From the NCBI RefSeq assembly GCF_900639865.1, contig NZ_CAAAHX010000009.1, positions 94,339-158,338 of the forward strand: a stretch of DNA of 64,000 nucleotides, written 5' to 3'. Source of the DNA: Legionella gresilensis (lineage in GTDB: Bacteria; Pseudomonadota; Gammaproteobacteria; Legionellales; Legionellaceae). How positions within the stretch are numbered: position 1 is the first letter of the stretch; each line of letters opens with the position of its first letter. Below, piece after piece: positions 18,497 to 27,823 of this stretch. A model generated the notes under the pieces. It searched no databases and was not told the origin of the DNA. It saw only the letters and a program-made list of their open reading frames with translations. Position numbers and translations under genes: made by a program.

Positions 18497-18589
18497 TAGG
18501 TTAAATTTAAAACAGAATTCCTATGTTTTTTAGATAGAGTACTTGATTATACCTAATATAAACTCGTAGGTTGGGCCACCCGGCCCTAC
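18497..18589. repeat. Dispersed repeat copy A with REP-like palindrome
   Basis: The segment from GTTAGGTTAAATTTAAAACA through TAGATAGAGTACTTG to ACTCGTAGG recurs near 36411, in part near 40563, and near 47135. It ends in a palindromic GTAGGTTGGGCC-ACCC-GGCCCTAC (18566-18589). It probably derives from a REP-type or small non-autonomous element. Confidence 0.7.
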
Positions 18590-18655
18590 AAATCCTTACC
18601 AATTCAACACAAATTCTATAAATTTAAGTCCCAAAGGAATGGAAAGAGTCCAACA

Positions 18656-18729
18656 ATGCGATACAGACGAGCCTACGTAGGTGGTGCCACTTATTTTTTA
18701 CAGTGAATTTAGAGATAGACAAGGATTAA
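18656..18729 (+). pseudogene. Remnant of a REP-associated tyrosine transposase (RAYT)
   Basis: The short frame MRYRRAYVGGATYF, continued after one missing T as TVNLEID, matches the conserved RAYT N-terminus (xxYRRxxVxGxTYFFTVN). The remainder including the catalytic HUH motif is gone. A REP-like palindrome lies 67 bases upstream, the layout expected for a RAYT/REP pair. Two lines of evidence, but the piece is very short. Confidence 0.6.
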
Positions 18730-18834
18730 AGGTTGCTTTGTCAGTTAGTAAGTCACGGTCTAAAGTCCAGCATTGTAAAATAATCAAAAAAAATATAATA
18801 TGCATACAAATTAATCACTTGTAAAAATTTTATT

Positions 18835-20958
18835 ATGTTTAAATGGCTAGCTACTAATTTAATTGATTCAGGCTGGATAAAAACCGGACTATTTTTTCGC
18901 AGAATTATTGGAACAGATAATTTAATGTATGCTTTATCTAATGAGAAAAATTTGACCACAATTAAAAGGCGTTATCAGCTTATGGAACAAAGTGGCTTTT
19001 TTAGTGGTCAAAAGGGAGTGAGCCATCAACAAGCTTTTATTAAATCTTTATTTGCCTATGATGCCTATAAAACAGATGCTTATTCTAAAGCCTTAGAACA
19101 TTTTTATTCATGGAATGGAGGTGATTTAAATCCCTTGAAAGACCTGTTAAGTTTTATTAGAACTACCTTTTTTCAAGGTTCTCATGCGTCTAAACTAAAG
19201 CAGACCTTTATAAAAGCAATCTTTGCCCAAAATCATGGTGAGTCGAATACCCTAGCGCATACAGCTTGGGTTGAAGCAAAATCAACCAAAGTTGAAGAAA
19301 ATCCCTTAGCTCTTCTATTAGCTACTTTAGATGAAGCAGGATGTTTTAGAGGACCTAAGGCTGAAAAGAATCAGAACCGCTTTTTAAGCGCTATAGCAAA
19401 ACCGAATAAAAATGGCGAAAACGCTTTATGTCAGTCTGCACAATATATCAATTTCGACCGTAAATTTATATCCCTTGCCGAGAAAGTACCCAATTTTTAC
19501 TTATTGTTAGAAAAAATACAGTCTACTTTTTGTTTGGAACAAGGAGTTTATGCACAAAAGAATAAAGAACTCTTGAGTAAAGGCTTACTATATCGAGGAG
19601 AGCTCCGCTCTGTTTTAAGTAAAGTAATGCAAGTGCCTGAAGCGGTGGACTATATTTTCAAAACTATAGAGTCTACTGGCTATTTTTCAACGCCGAAAAA
19701 TAGACAAGATTTCTTTGATGCACTAGTAAGCGTTGACAGATTAAATAGTAATATTTTACAGGATGCATCATATAATGCTGAATCGTTACAAATGGTATGT
19801 AAACAACTCAAAGCTTTAGGATGCTTTGAGGGCCATAAGGCGGTATCAAACAAGGAAAAATTGATAAAAGCTCTTATTAGACCAGATTCTGAAGGTGAAA
19901 ATGCTTTATTTAAAGCTAGAGATACAAAGGTTAGAGATCTGCAGTTACAACTTTTAAAAGAAGCAGGTTGTTTTAAAAATGGCAGATATCAGCAAGAATT
20001 TATTGATGCAATCTTTGCTAAAAATAAATATGGCATTAATTGTTTATATAATGAACCTAAATTAATTGAAACACTTAAAACACTTCAATTCTTAAAAGGG
20101 CCTAATGCAGAGAAGAATAAAGCTTATTTTATAACTGCGATAATAACCAAAAATACCCTAAATGGTGAGTCCGTACTCTATCATAATCGTAATGACCTTA
20201 GTTTCCTGATAGAACACCTAACTATAGCAGGTTGCTTTTCAGGTCCGAATAGTGATCTTTACAAGCAACTATTCATTGATGCAGTTTTGTCTGAAGATAA
20301 TTACGGCCATAATATGCTCTCAAGCATTTATTCACCAAAAGATATTATATTGTTGTTGCAAAAACTCACTGAAGCTGGATGCTTAAACTCTGACATTAAT
20401 AAAAGAGCCTTTATTAATGCAGTAAAAAATAATGGGAATGCTCTGGTCTTTCGTTGCATTGAAAACCCCAAAACTTATATTGCTTTGCGTAAAGTTCTTA
20501 GCGCTGCCGGTCTCAATGCACAAGATCTAAAAGAGATACTAAATCTAGAAGTGAACGATAAATATAGAATAAGAGGAGAAGTATCGCCTTTTATGGCAGC
20601 GATTAGACATAGAGATGCCGTTGTCATTGAATTATTAAAAAAAGATGGTGGTGAACTCACTCAGGAGCAAGCTCAGATAATTGAGCAGTATCAAAAAAAA
20701 TTAGCTGCAGATTTAAGACAAAAGCCCAAAATTGATAAGGAAGCAACAACCAAGTCCTTGCAATCTTTTCAAAAACAACTAGAACAACCTAAAAAATTAT
20801 GTAATAAAGATAGAAACTTTAAACCAAGGCTAGAGAGACGTATGTCTTTTTCTGAACTTACTTCGGGTAGAACACTTTTTGATAAAACCAGTAAAGAAGC
20901 TAGGCGAATAAAAGACGACTGTGTCTTAATTGAAAAATCATCTCAGTCTTTTAACTAA
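18835..20958 (+). CDS. Large helical-repeat protein, effector candidate
   Basis: 707 residues with about nine to ten diverged repeats of 45-55 residues, consensus L-x-x-A-G-C-F-x-G, then FIxAI, then N-x-x-G-E-N-x-L. The C-terminal stretch SPFMAAIRHRDAVVIELLKK looks like a final ankyrin unit, so the series may be ankyrin-derived. A basic tail rich in K, E and S follows, as in many Dot/Icm substrates. No signal peptide or membrane segment. It sits in island segment 2 between IS remnants. No function can be assigned; secretion is inference. Confidence 0.7.
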   Translation: MFKWLATNLIDSGWIKTGLFFRRIIGTDNLMYALSNEKNLTTIKRRYQLMEQSGFFSGQKGVSHQQAFIKSLFAYDAYKTDAYSKALEHFYSWNGGDLNPLKDLLSFIRTTFFQGSHASKLKQTFIKAIFAQNHGESNTLAHTAWVEAKSTKVEENPLALLLATLDEAGCFRGPKAEKNQNRFLSAIAKPNKNGENALCQSAQYINFDRKFISLAEKVPNFYLLLEKIQSTFCLEQGVYAQKNKELLSKGLLYRGELRSVLSKVMQVPEAVDYIFKTIESTGYFSTPKNRQDFFDALVSVDRLNSNILQDASYNAESLQMVCKQLKALGCFEGHKAVSNKEKLIKALIRPDSEGENALFKARDTKVRDLQLQLLKEAGCFKNGRYQQEFIDAIFAKNKYGINCLYNEPKLIETLKTLQFLKGPNAEKNKAYFITAIITKNTLNGESVLYHNRNDLSFLIEHLTIAGCFSGPNSDLYKQLFIDAVLSEDNYGHNMLSSIYSPKDIILLLQKLTEAGCLNSDINKRAFINAVKNNGNALVFRCIENPKTYIALRKVLSAAGLNAQDLKEILNLEVNDKYRIRGEVSPFMAAIRHRDAVVIELLKKDGGELTQEQAQIIEQYQKKLAADLRQKPKIDKEATTKSLQSFQKQLEQPKKLCNKDRNFKPRLERRMSFSELTSGRTLFDKTSKEARRIKDDCVLIEKSSQSFN

Positions 20959-21141
20959 ATTAACTTGTCTTCGGCTAATATAAATAGGCTAGGGCTATAC
21001 GACTTTCCTTATCTCTACTGTTGTCAGTCAAAAAAGGGAGGTACAAGCGGGCTGGTAGCCTTATAGCTAATTGTTTTGCTGCAGGCAAAATAAAGGGAAT
21101 ACGACAAAGCGTCATTTATTTGAGACTGTGTTTTTTGAGCT

Positions 21142-21345
21142 TTGCAGAGGACTAGGATGTCCAGGCATCTTACTCAAAAAATGAAATTAGATAGATTATT
21201 TATAGATAAGGCCTCTGGAAGAGATATTAATCGCTCCCAACTTGAAGCACTTATTGCTTATGCTTATGATGGCGATACTATTTTCGTCCTTAGCGAGGAA
21301 AAACTTATTAGAAATGCAGTTGACTTGAAAAGTGTGGTGAATTAA
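21142..21345 (+). pseudogene. Serine recombinase (resolvase) fragment
   Basis: 67 codons resembling the middle of a Tn3-type resolvase catalytic domain: LFIDKASGRDINRSQLEALI, then GDTIFVLSEEKLIRNAVDL. The N-terminal part with the catalytic serine (YxRVSxxxQ) and the C-terminal DNA-binding part are missing. It cannot be active and marks a lost transposon or plasmid piece inside segment 2. Confidence 0.65.
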
Positions 21346-21419
21346 CTAATTCATTTTCAATTTCTAAGGCTTTAACTTCTAGCATAACAGTTTATAACAT
21401 ATTTAATATTTAAAATTAC

Positions 21420-21450
21420 TGTGTCATATATTGTGGCATAACTGTGACAG
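21420..21450 (+). other. Three phased TGTGNCA direct repeats left of att core 2 (arm-type sites)
   Basis: TGTGTCA, TGTGGCA and TGTGACA occur at 21420, 21432 and 21443, spaced 12 and 11 bases, about one helical turn. The same block appears left of att cores 3 and 4. This fits arm-type binding sites of a tyrosine integrase in the former attP; the integrase itself is absent. Confidence 0.6.
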
Positions 21451-21542
21451 TGTTGCGCTGTTTTAGGCAGTTCTAGGCTGTTTTCAAGAATTTGATGCAT
21501 TGCAGGTTATTGATAAATAAAGCATTTTAAATACAAGCATCA

Positions 21543-21589
21543 GGCTTCGAACCAAGGTGTCGGGGGTTCGAGTCTCTCCGAGCGCGCCA
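21543..21589 (+). other. att core 2 (tRNA-Arg 3' repeat)
   Basis: 46 of 47 bases match the tRNA-Arg 3' part (TCTCTCC instead of TCCCTCC). It closes segment 2 and opens segment 3. The preceding 120 bases are shared with the left flanks of cores 3 and 4. Confidence 0.85.
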
Positions 21590-21663
21590 ATTTTATATTT
21601 TAAATCAAAAAGTTACGCATAATTTAAAATATCTATTGCAATTCGATGTAGCAGAATTGTAGT

Positions 21664-22762
21664 GGTCTTCCCCAAATTAGGGTGCACAATAATCAACCGC
21701 ATAACACTTTCACCCTTATACGATAATTTTCAAAATTTTTAAAGCCATAGGCACGTCGTTGGATGAGTTTCATCTTACGATGAAAGCCTTCAGTGATGCC
21801 GTTATTTTTAGTAAATCGCCACATACGCACGACTTCTTCTCGCCAGAGATACAGGGTTTTAGCCAGGGTGGTTTGTAAAGGAGCAAGAGGGCTCTCTTTA
21901 AGCTGCTGTAAGCGCTTAAGGAAGAGTGGAATGAGTCGAACACACTGTTTAGCGGTACGATGCTTTTTCATGAGTAAGCGAATGACATGAAAGCGGTCAG
22001 CCACGATTTTAGCGTTAGGAAAATGGCGTTTAATGAGGGCTCGATAGCTTGAGCTTAAAGTCAATACAAACGACTCGCACTTTATCTTTACCTTCTAAGG
22101 TGTTTAGAAACGTATTTAAATCTCTTTCACTGCGCCCTTTGACGATATCAAAGACTTTGTGTTTGGCTAAATCACAAAAGGTGGTGGCATAACCTTCTTT
22201 TTTATTAAAGAAATGCTCATCAATCCCTAATACGCGTGGGCAGGAGCGATGCGCTAGCTTTTTATGACGCAATGTATAACCTTCATGATACCAGCGTTCA
22301 ATCGTTGACTTACCACAATGTAAGTCGCGAGCTAAATCCTTCTGACTTACCCCTTGACTATGTTGATGAAACACTTGTCTATGTAGGGGCTCACTGGCAC
22401 GTTGATACGGTCTTATCTCAGGAAATCGTTGGTTAAAATAGCGCTGGCACAACGAGCAATGATACTTGTAACCCTTGATTAATAAATAGCTACGGCGTAA
22501 TCCTATACTTTCATGACGTACTCGTCTTATAAAACTTGCTTTCTTACGCAGTTTTTTATTGTTGCAATGAATACACCTCACTATTCCCCTATAACTTGCC
22601 TCAATATAAACGGGATTTTCTCCTGTCACTTTCTTAATGGTCAAGCAAGGTAAATTTAGGATATAATTTTTCTTGGGCATTTTAATCTCCTTTTTATTCG
22701 CAAATTCAAAGGCTTAGCTTTCGCTATATCGATTAAAGTGCCCCTCTATTTAGGGTAGAGCC
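21664..22762 (-). mobile_element. ISL3-family insertion sequence, decayed copy
   Basis: About 1.1 kb with the same type of ends as the copy at 17201 (GGTCTTCCCC at the left; GGCTCTACCC read inward from the right). It is about 190 bases shorter because of an internal deletion in the transposase gene. A diverged sister of the intact element, not a recent copy. Confidence 0.85.
21693..22680 (-). pseudogene. ISL3 transposase, frameshifted and internally deleted
   Basis: The 5' part (about 210 codons) has the zinc-finger, HTH and first DDE region (LGIDEHFF). One extra A near 22057 shifts the frame at the position equal to MDLSSTYRSLIK of the intact transposase. The 3' part continues with IVADRFHVIRLL and then jumps directly to HRTAKQC, missing about 65 residues present in the intact copy. 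Not functional. Confidence 0.88.
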
Positions 22763-22937
22763 GCCAATATATCAAAATATCAATAATTCGTATAAAACAA
22801 GTCTAGATACTATAATTTCTGCAGTAATGATTGCATTTAGTTTCCTAGAAAATATTGTTCTTTAGCATCACATGCAGCAAATTTTATTATAGGAGGCAAT
22901 CTAGACTTAAATAGGACTATCTCAAGGAGGGCAAGGA

Positions 22938-23876
22938 ATGCACCGATTTCAAAATATCTTATTTGTCAGCCATGGAATTAAGGAAGAAGTAGAAGCTTTG
23001 CAGCTTTCAATAAGATTAGCCGTTAAGAACAAGGCGGAGCTTTGTATCTTAATTACCTGCCCTCCCTTTCCTGACACCCTTAGTGAGTATAAGATTTCAT
23101 ACGAGGAATTTTTGGTTGACAAAATGAATAAAGCTATTCAATTGGCTAAATCAGGTCTTTGTTTCTCTAAAAAGAAAATTCCTATTCATATTGAAGTAGA
23201 ATATGGCAGTGCGCCTGATATTCGAATCATTCAACATGTCCTTAAAAATTCTCATGATCTTCTTATTAAATCTACAGAAACAGCTGAAGCTATGAAAGGA
23301 TTTATGGCGCTAGATATGGAGTTGTTGCGCAAATGTCCTTGTGCCTTGTTTCTTTATCGCCCTCTTAAGAATACCCTAAAAAATATTGAAGTTGCAGTGG
23401 CAGTTGATCCTAAAGATGAAGAACCTGCAACACGAGATTTATCGCTTTGCTTGCTAGAAATTTCCTATTCCTTAAAGATTATGTATCAAGGCAAGTTAAG
23501 CATTCTTTCCTGTTGGAATTTTGCGCTAGAAAATTACTTACGTGATAACGTTTGGTTCAAAACATCTAAAGCTGAGGTCGATAGGATGGTTGCAGAAGAA
23601 AAGCACTCTCATGAACTGTCATTGAAAGAGTTGATTAAACGGTCTCAAATGTCTGAAGAATATCAAATCGAACATTTAAAAGGACAACCGGAAGATATCA
23701 TCCCTGCTTTCATAACCCATAAAAAAATCGATATTCTGGTAATGGGGACAGTTGCTCGAACTGGTATAGCAGGCTTTATTATGGGCAATACTGCAGAAAA
23801 TATCTTGCAAAAAATTGATTGCTCACTATTGGCATTGAAACCTCCTGGCTTTGTTTCGCCGGTAAAAGCTTATTAG
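22938..23876 (+). CDS. Tandem universal stress protein (two UspA domains)
   Basis: Two Usp folds: residues 1-145 and about 146-312. The second keeps the ATP-binding pattern MGTVARTGIAGFIMGNTAEN (G-x2-G-x9-G-S/T type). A very good ribosome site AAGGAGG lies eight bases before the ATG. It ends 17 bases before the P-type ATPase start, so the two are an operon; Usp proteins often accompany ion transporters in stress islands. It begins the cargo of segment 3. Confidence 0.87.
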   Translation: MHRFQNILFVSHGIKEEVEALQLSIRLAVKNKAELCILITCPPFPDTLSEYKISYEEFLVDKMNKAIQLAKSGLCFSKKKIPIHIEVEYGSAPDIRIIQHVLKNSHDLLIKSTETAEAMKGFMALDMELLRKCPCALFLYRPLKNTLKNIEVAVAVDPKDEEPATRDLSLCLLEISYSLKIMYQGKLSILSCWNFALENYLRDNVWFKTSKAEVDRMVAEEKHSHELSLKELIKRSQMSEEYQIEHLKGQPEDIIPAFITHKKIDILVMGTVARTGIAGFIMGNTAENILQKIDCSLLALKPPGFVSPVKAY

Positions 23877-23893
23877 ACGCAGGAAAAATATTC

Positions 23894-26628
23894 ATGGCGG
23901 AACAACAAAATAACGTTTCCGAACCAGGTTGGCACAGTCTATCAAAAGAGGCAATCCTTGTATCATTAAATACTAACGAATTAGGCCTTAGTGAGGATGA
24001 GTCTCAGGCTAGGCTAAGACGTTATGGCCTCAATCAATTACCGCAGCCTGAAAGGAAAAGTGTTTACATACGCTTTTTTCTTCAATTTCACAATATACTT
24101 ATCTATGTTTTGCTGGGCGCTGCTCTAGTTACCTCTTTATTACAACACTGGGTGGATACGGCTGTAATAATAGCCGTTGTTATCATTAATGCTCTTATTG
24201 GCTTTATTCAAGAAGAAAAGCAGAAAGAGCGTTAGATGCTATTCGAGACATACTATCCCCTGCTGCTACTGTGTTACGGGATGGAAAACGAAAACGGATC
24301 CCGGGTGAAGGGCTTGTTCCAGGGGATATTGTTTTGCTAGAAGCAGGGGGTAAGGTACCTGCTGATTTACGTCTAATAAGATCGCATGGGTTAACCATTC
24401 AGGAGGCTATTTTAACTGGTGAATCTATTTCTGTTGAAAAGGACATACATCCCCTGCCAAGTGATCCTGTATTAGGTGATCAAAGTTGTATGGCTTTTAG
24501 CGGGACTTTTGTAACCAATGGTCAAGGCAAAGGTATTGTAGTTGCCACAGGTTCAGCTACCCAAATTGGACAGGTTAGTGGACTACTATCAAAAGTAGAG
24601 TCATTAACTACACCATTGATCATCCAAATGGGACTTTTTGCAAAATGGCTAACTTTATTCATTTTAATGATTGCCGCACTACTTCTCGTTTATGGCTATT
24701 TTGTCCAGCATCATCCATTTGGTGAACTATTTATGGTTGTGGTTAGCTTATCAGTCGCGGCTATCCCCGAAGGCCTTCCTGCGGTCCTTTCAATAACTCT
24801 GGCTATTGGCGTACAGGCGATGGCGAAAAGAAACACTATTGTCCGACGTCTTCCTGCAATCGAAACATTGGGATCTGTCTCAGTTATTTGTACGGATAAA
24901 ACGGGTACTTTAACGCTAAATGAGATGATTGTCTCTTCTATTCTAAGCAGTAGTCACTTGTTTAATCTAGACGGTGTTGGCTATGAGCCCCAGGGAACGA
25001 TTAGTTTAGATGAACAAGTTATTGACATTAATGAATATCCTCTGCTTCTGCAAATTGCGCGCGCGGCAGTGCTTTGTAATGATGCCACACTTTATGAGCA
25101 AGAAGGTAACTGGATTACAGAAGGTGATCCCATGGAAGGAGCCTTACTTGCATTTGCCGGTAAAGTAGGACTTATTCAACAGGAAGAAAACACATCCTGG
25201 GTGCGTACTGATATGATTCCTTTTGATGCCAAACATCGCTTTATGGCCACCCTACATCATGACCACTTAAAACATGCAGTAATCTTTGTTAAGGGTGCGC
25301 CTGAGCAAATTTTAAAGATGTGCCAACATCAACAAACCGTGTGGGGTAAAGAAGAACCTATAAAGGAGGTTTACTGGAAAGAACAGATGGACGAAATAGC
25401 AGCAAGAGGGCAGCGCATATTGGCTTTTGCATTCAAAAAAACCCAGCCAGAACATACCGTTTTAGAATTTACTAATGTTGAAGGGGGCCTCACTTTACTC
25501 GGTATGGTCGGATTAATTGATCCACCCAGGCCAGAAGCAATTGCAGCAGTAGCACAATGCCACAAAGCGGGTATTAAAGTTAAAATGATTACAGGGGACC
25601 ATGCCAGTACAGCACTTGCCATTGGCCGCCAAATTGGCCTTAAAAATTTGGCAAGGGTATTAACAGGTATGGATTTAGATAACATGGATGATGCAGCACT
25701 TAAAAGTGCTGTATTACAAGTCGATATTTTTGCCCGTACCAGTCCTGAACATAAGTTAAGGCTGGTAATGGCATTGCAATCGAATGGTATGACTGTCGCT
25801 ATGACTGGTGATGGGGTTAATGATGCGCCTGCATTAAAACGAGCGGATGCAGGAATTGCTATGGGAAGAACAGGTAGCGAAGTCGCCAAAGAGACTGCAG
25901 AATTTGTACTGCTAGATGATAATTTTGCTTCTATTGTTGCAGCTGTTCGTGAGGGTCGTACTGTGTATGACAACCTTAAAAAGGTCATCAGCTGGACTCT
26001 ACCTACTAGCGCGGGCGAAGCCATCACTATTATTTTTGCTTTACTTATGGAACTTAGCTTACCAGTCACACCAATTCAAATTTTATGGGTTAACTTGATT
26101 ACAGCAGTCACTTTGGGAATTGCGTTGGCCTTTGAGCCCACAGAAGAAGGCTCTATGCATCGCCCACCACGCCCTAGAAGTGAATCTCTGCTAACTGGCA
26201 GTCTAGTATGGCACATCATACTGGTTTCTATTCTATTTATCTGTGGCGTTTTTGGTATTTACTTTTATGAACTCAAGCATGGTGATTCGCTTGAGTTAGC
26301 ACGCACAATGGCATTAAACACCCTAGTTGTACTTGAAATATTTCATCTTTTTTATATTCGTAATATTTACACTACCTCACTTACATGGTCGGCAGTTAGA
26401 GGAATTAAAGTCGTTTGGATAGCAGTTATAGTTGTTACTGTTGCACAATTTGCCATTACCTATTTTCCTCCTTTGCAGACAATCTTTGTGACAGAGAGTA
26501 TTCCCTTTTGGGATGGTGTACTTATTGTGGTAATTGGTGCAATATTTTTTACTATTCTTGAAATTGAAAAGCAACTTCGTTTGAGAATAAGTGCTATAAG
26601 CCAAATCAGCGTAGGCGAAAGAGAATGA
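23894..26628 (+). pseudogene. P-type cation-transporting ATPase (Ca2+/PMR1-like) with one frameshift
   Basis: Two consecutive frames together give about 911 residues, normal for P2-type cation ATPases. The first frame (from ATG at 23894) holds the N-terminal cation ATPase domain and first membrane helices and ends at a TAG at 24232. Adding one A to the AAAA run at 24216-24219 restores EKAERALDAIRD and the rest. The second part has the phosphorylation motif CTDKTGTLT, the TGDGVNDAPALKRADAGIAM hinge and the C-terminal helices (ILWVNLITAV). All catalytic motifs are intact. A real mutation, a sequencing error in a homopolymer, or ribosomal -1 slippage are the three options. Confidence 0.85.
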
Positions 26629-26850
26629 TCGATTTGTCATTAGCAGATGCTACTCTTTCTATGAGGTGACATCACTTCTTATAGTAGTCATTTCACCTAA
26701 CGCATCGACCGTAGCCGGTCAATGAAGTAGAGTTGCTCTAGCTGTTTTCTTCATTAGCTGGTTAAATGAGATAAGGTTGCGAATATAGAATATTAATAGA
26801 AAAAATGCTTAGGTGTTTAGTACTCATTTATTAAATCGTAATTATGATAT

Positions 26851-27180
26851 TTAATAATAGTAATGATCTCTTAGCTCATCGGTAATTGTGATTTTCGCTA
26901 GTTCAATCCCACGGAAATAAGCAGCTCTTGCTAATAGGTGTGATGCAATGGGTGCAGTAATAAAAATAAATAAAATAGTAAGTAATGCTTCAATGGAGAC
27001 ATTCCATTTCTGGAAATGAAAAATAACGCCAATTAATATTAAACTTGTGCCTAGTGTCCCTGCTTTAGTTGCTGCATGCATACGCATTAAAAGATCTGGC
27101 ATCCGAAATATTCCAATCGCAGCAATTAATATGAATAATGAGCCAATTAATATGCAAATTGTGCTAATCAATATATCCAT
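26851..27180 (-). CDS. mrpG: Mrp Na+/H+ antiporter subunit G
   Basis: 109 residues, three membrane helices, with the family pattern ILIGSLFILIAAIGIFRMPD and MRMHAATKAGTLGTSLILIG. Last gene of the seven-gene mrp operon, adjacent to mrpF. Required for assembly of the Mrp complex; function by family. Confidence 0.92.
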   Translation of the reverse strand: MDILISTICILIGSLFILIAAIGIFRMPDLLMRMHAATKAGTLGTSLILIGVIFHFQKWNVSIEALLTILFIFITAPIASHLLARAAYFRGIELAKITITDELRDHYYY

Positions 27181-27488
27181 TATAAAGTGTCCTTATGTAC
27201 TTTCCGTTTTTTCTTAAATGATTGCCCTGCAATTAAATTTGCAAATGCAACCGTTGTAAGGAAAACAATAAGTGCTAATGCGATAACAACATCAATATAA
27301 ACGGATTGATTCGTAATGACACTGAAGATAGCAATAAATGAAATTAATAAATTGGCTGTTAAATCTAATGCAACTACGCGATCGGGTAAAATTGGTCCAA
27401 TAATTATGCGAATAAAGCAGAAAATAACAGACAACATAATAAGTGCCAATGAAAAATACCAGGCTATAAGTCCTAACTGTATGCTCAT
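27180..27488 (-). CDS. mrpF: Mrp Na+/H+ antiporter subunit F
   Basis: 102 residues with three helices and the conserved IIGPILPDRVVALDLTANLL segment. It overlaps its neighbours by one and four bases in the operon. Small membrane subunit of the multi-subunit cation/proton antiporter. Confidence 0.92.
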   Translation of the reverse strand: MSIQLGLIAWYFSLALIMLSVIFCFIRIIIGPILPDRVVALDLTANLLISFIAIFSVITNQSVYIDVVIALALIVFLTTVAFANLIAGQSFKKKRKVHKDTL

Positions 27489-27823
27489 ATTAATATTCTC
27501 ATGATAGGTTTCTCAAAACGATTCTTGATTTCAGCGATTAGTCTGTCTTTATCCATAATAAACATGGCATGGATATACAATTTTTTCTTGTCAGTTGACA
27601 CGTCGAGTGCGAGTGTCCCTGGTGTAAGTGAAATAACAATCGCTAATAATGTAATTTCAATGTCAGTTCTACAGTCCAGAGGAATCGCAATGACACCGGG
27701 TTTTGCTCGATAACGAGGTGTAATGACATCATAGGCTACACGAAGATTTGCGACTAGAATTTCCCAAATGAAAACCAACATAAAATGTATAATCAATATT
27801 ATTTTTATAAATAGAGTTTTCAT
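27485..27823 (-). CDS. mrpE: Mrp Na+/H+ antiporter subunit E
   Basis: 112 residues, MrpE/MnhE family: an N-terminal membrane helix (FIKIILIIHFMLVFIWEILV), RYRAKPGVIAIPLDCRTDIE, then LTPGTLALDVSTDKKKLYIH. Four-base overlaps with mrpD and mrpF. Shorter than most MrpE proteins (about 160) because the N-terminal helical part is reduced. Confidence 0.9.
   Translation of the reverse strand: MKTLFIKIILIIHFMLVFIWEILVANLRVAYDVITPRYRAKPGVIAIPLDCRTDIEITLLAIVISLTPGTLALDVSTDKKKLYIHAMFIMDKDRLIAEIKNRFEKPIMRILI

Noticed and set aside
24204..24240. Programmed -1 frameshift site in the P-type ATPase
   Set aside because: The sequence around the shift does not fit a canonical X-XXY-YYZ heptamer in the zero frame, and no downstream stem is evident; a one-base loss is simpler, though not excluded.
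25371..26069. A 232-codon minus-strand frame inside the P-type ATPase gene
   Set aside because: A shadow of the ATPase, whose conserved motifs fix the real strand.
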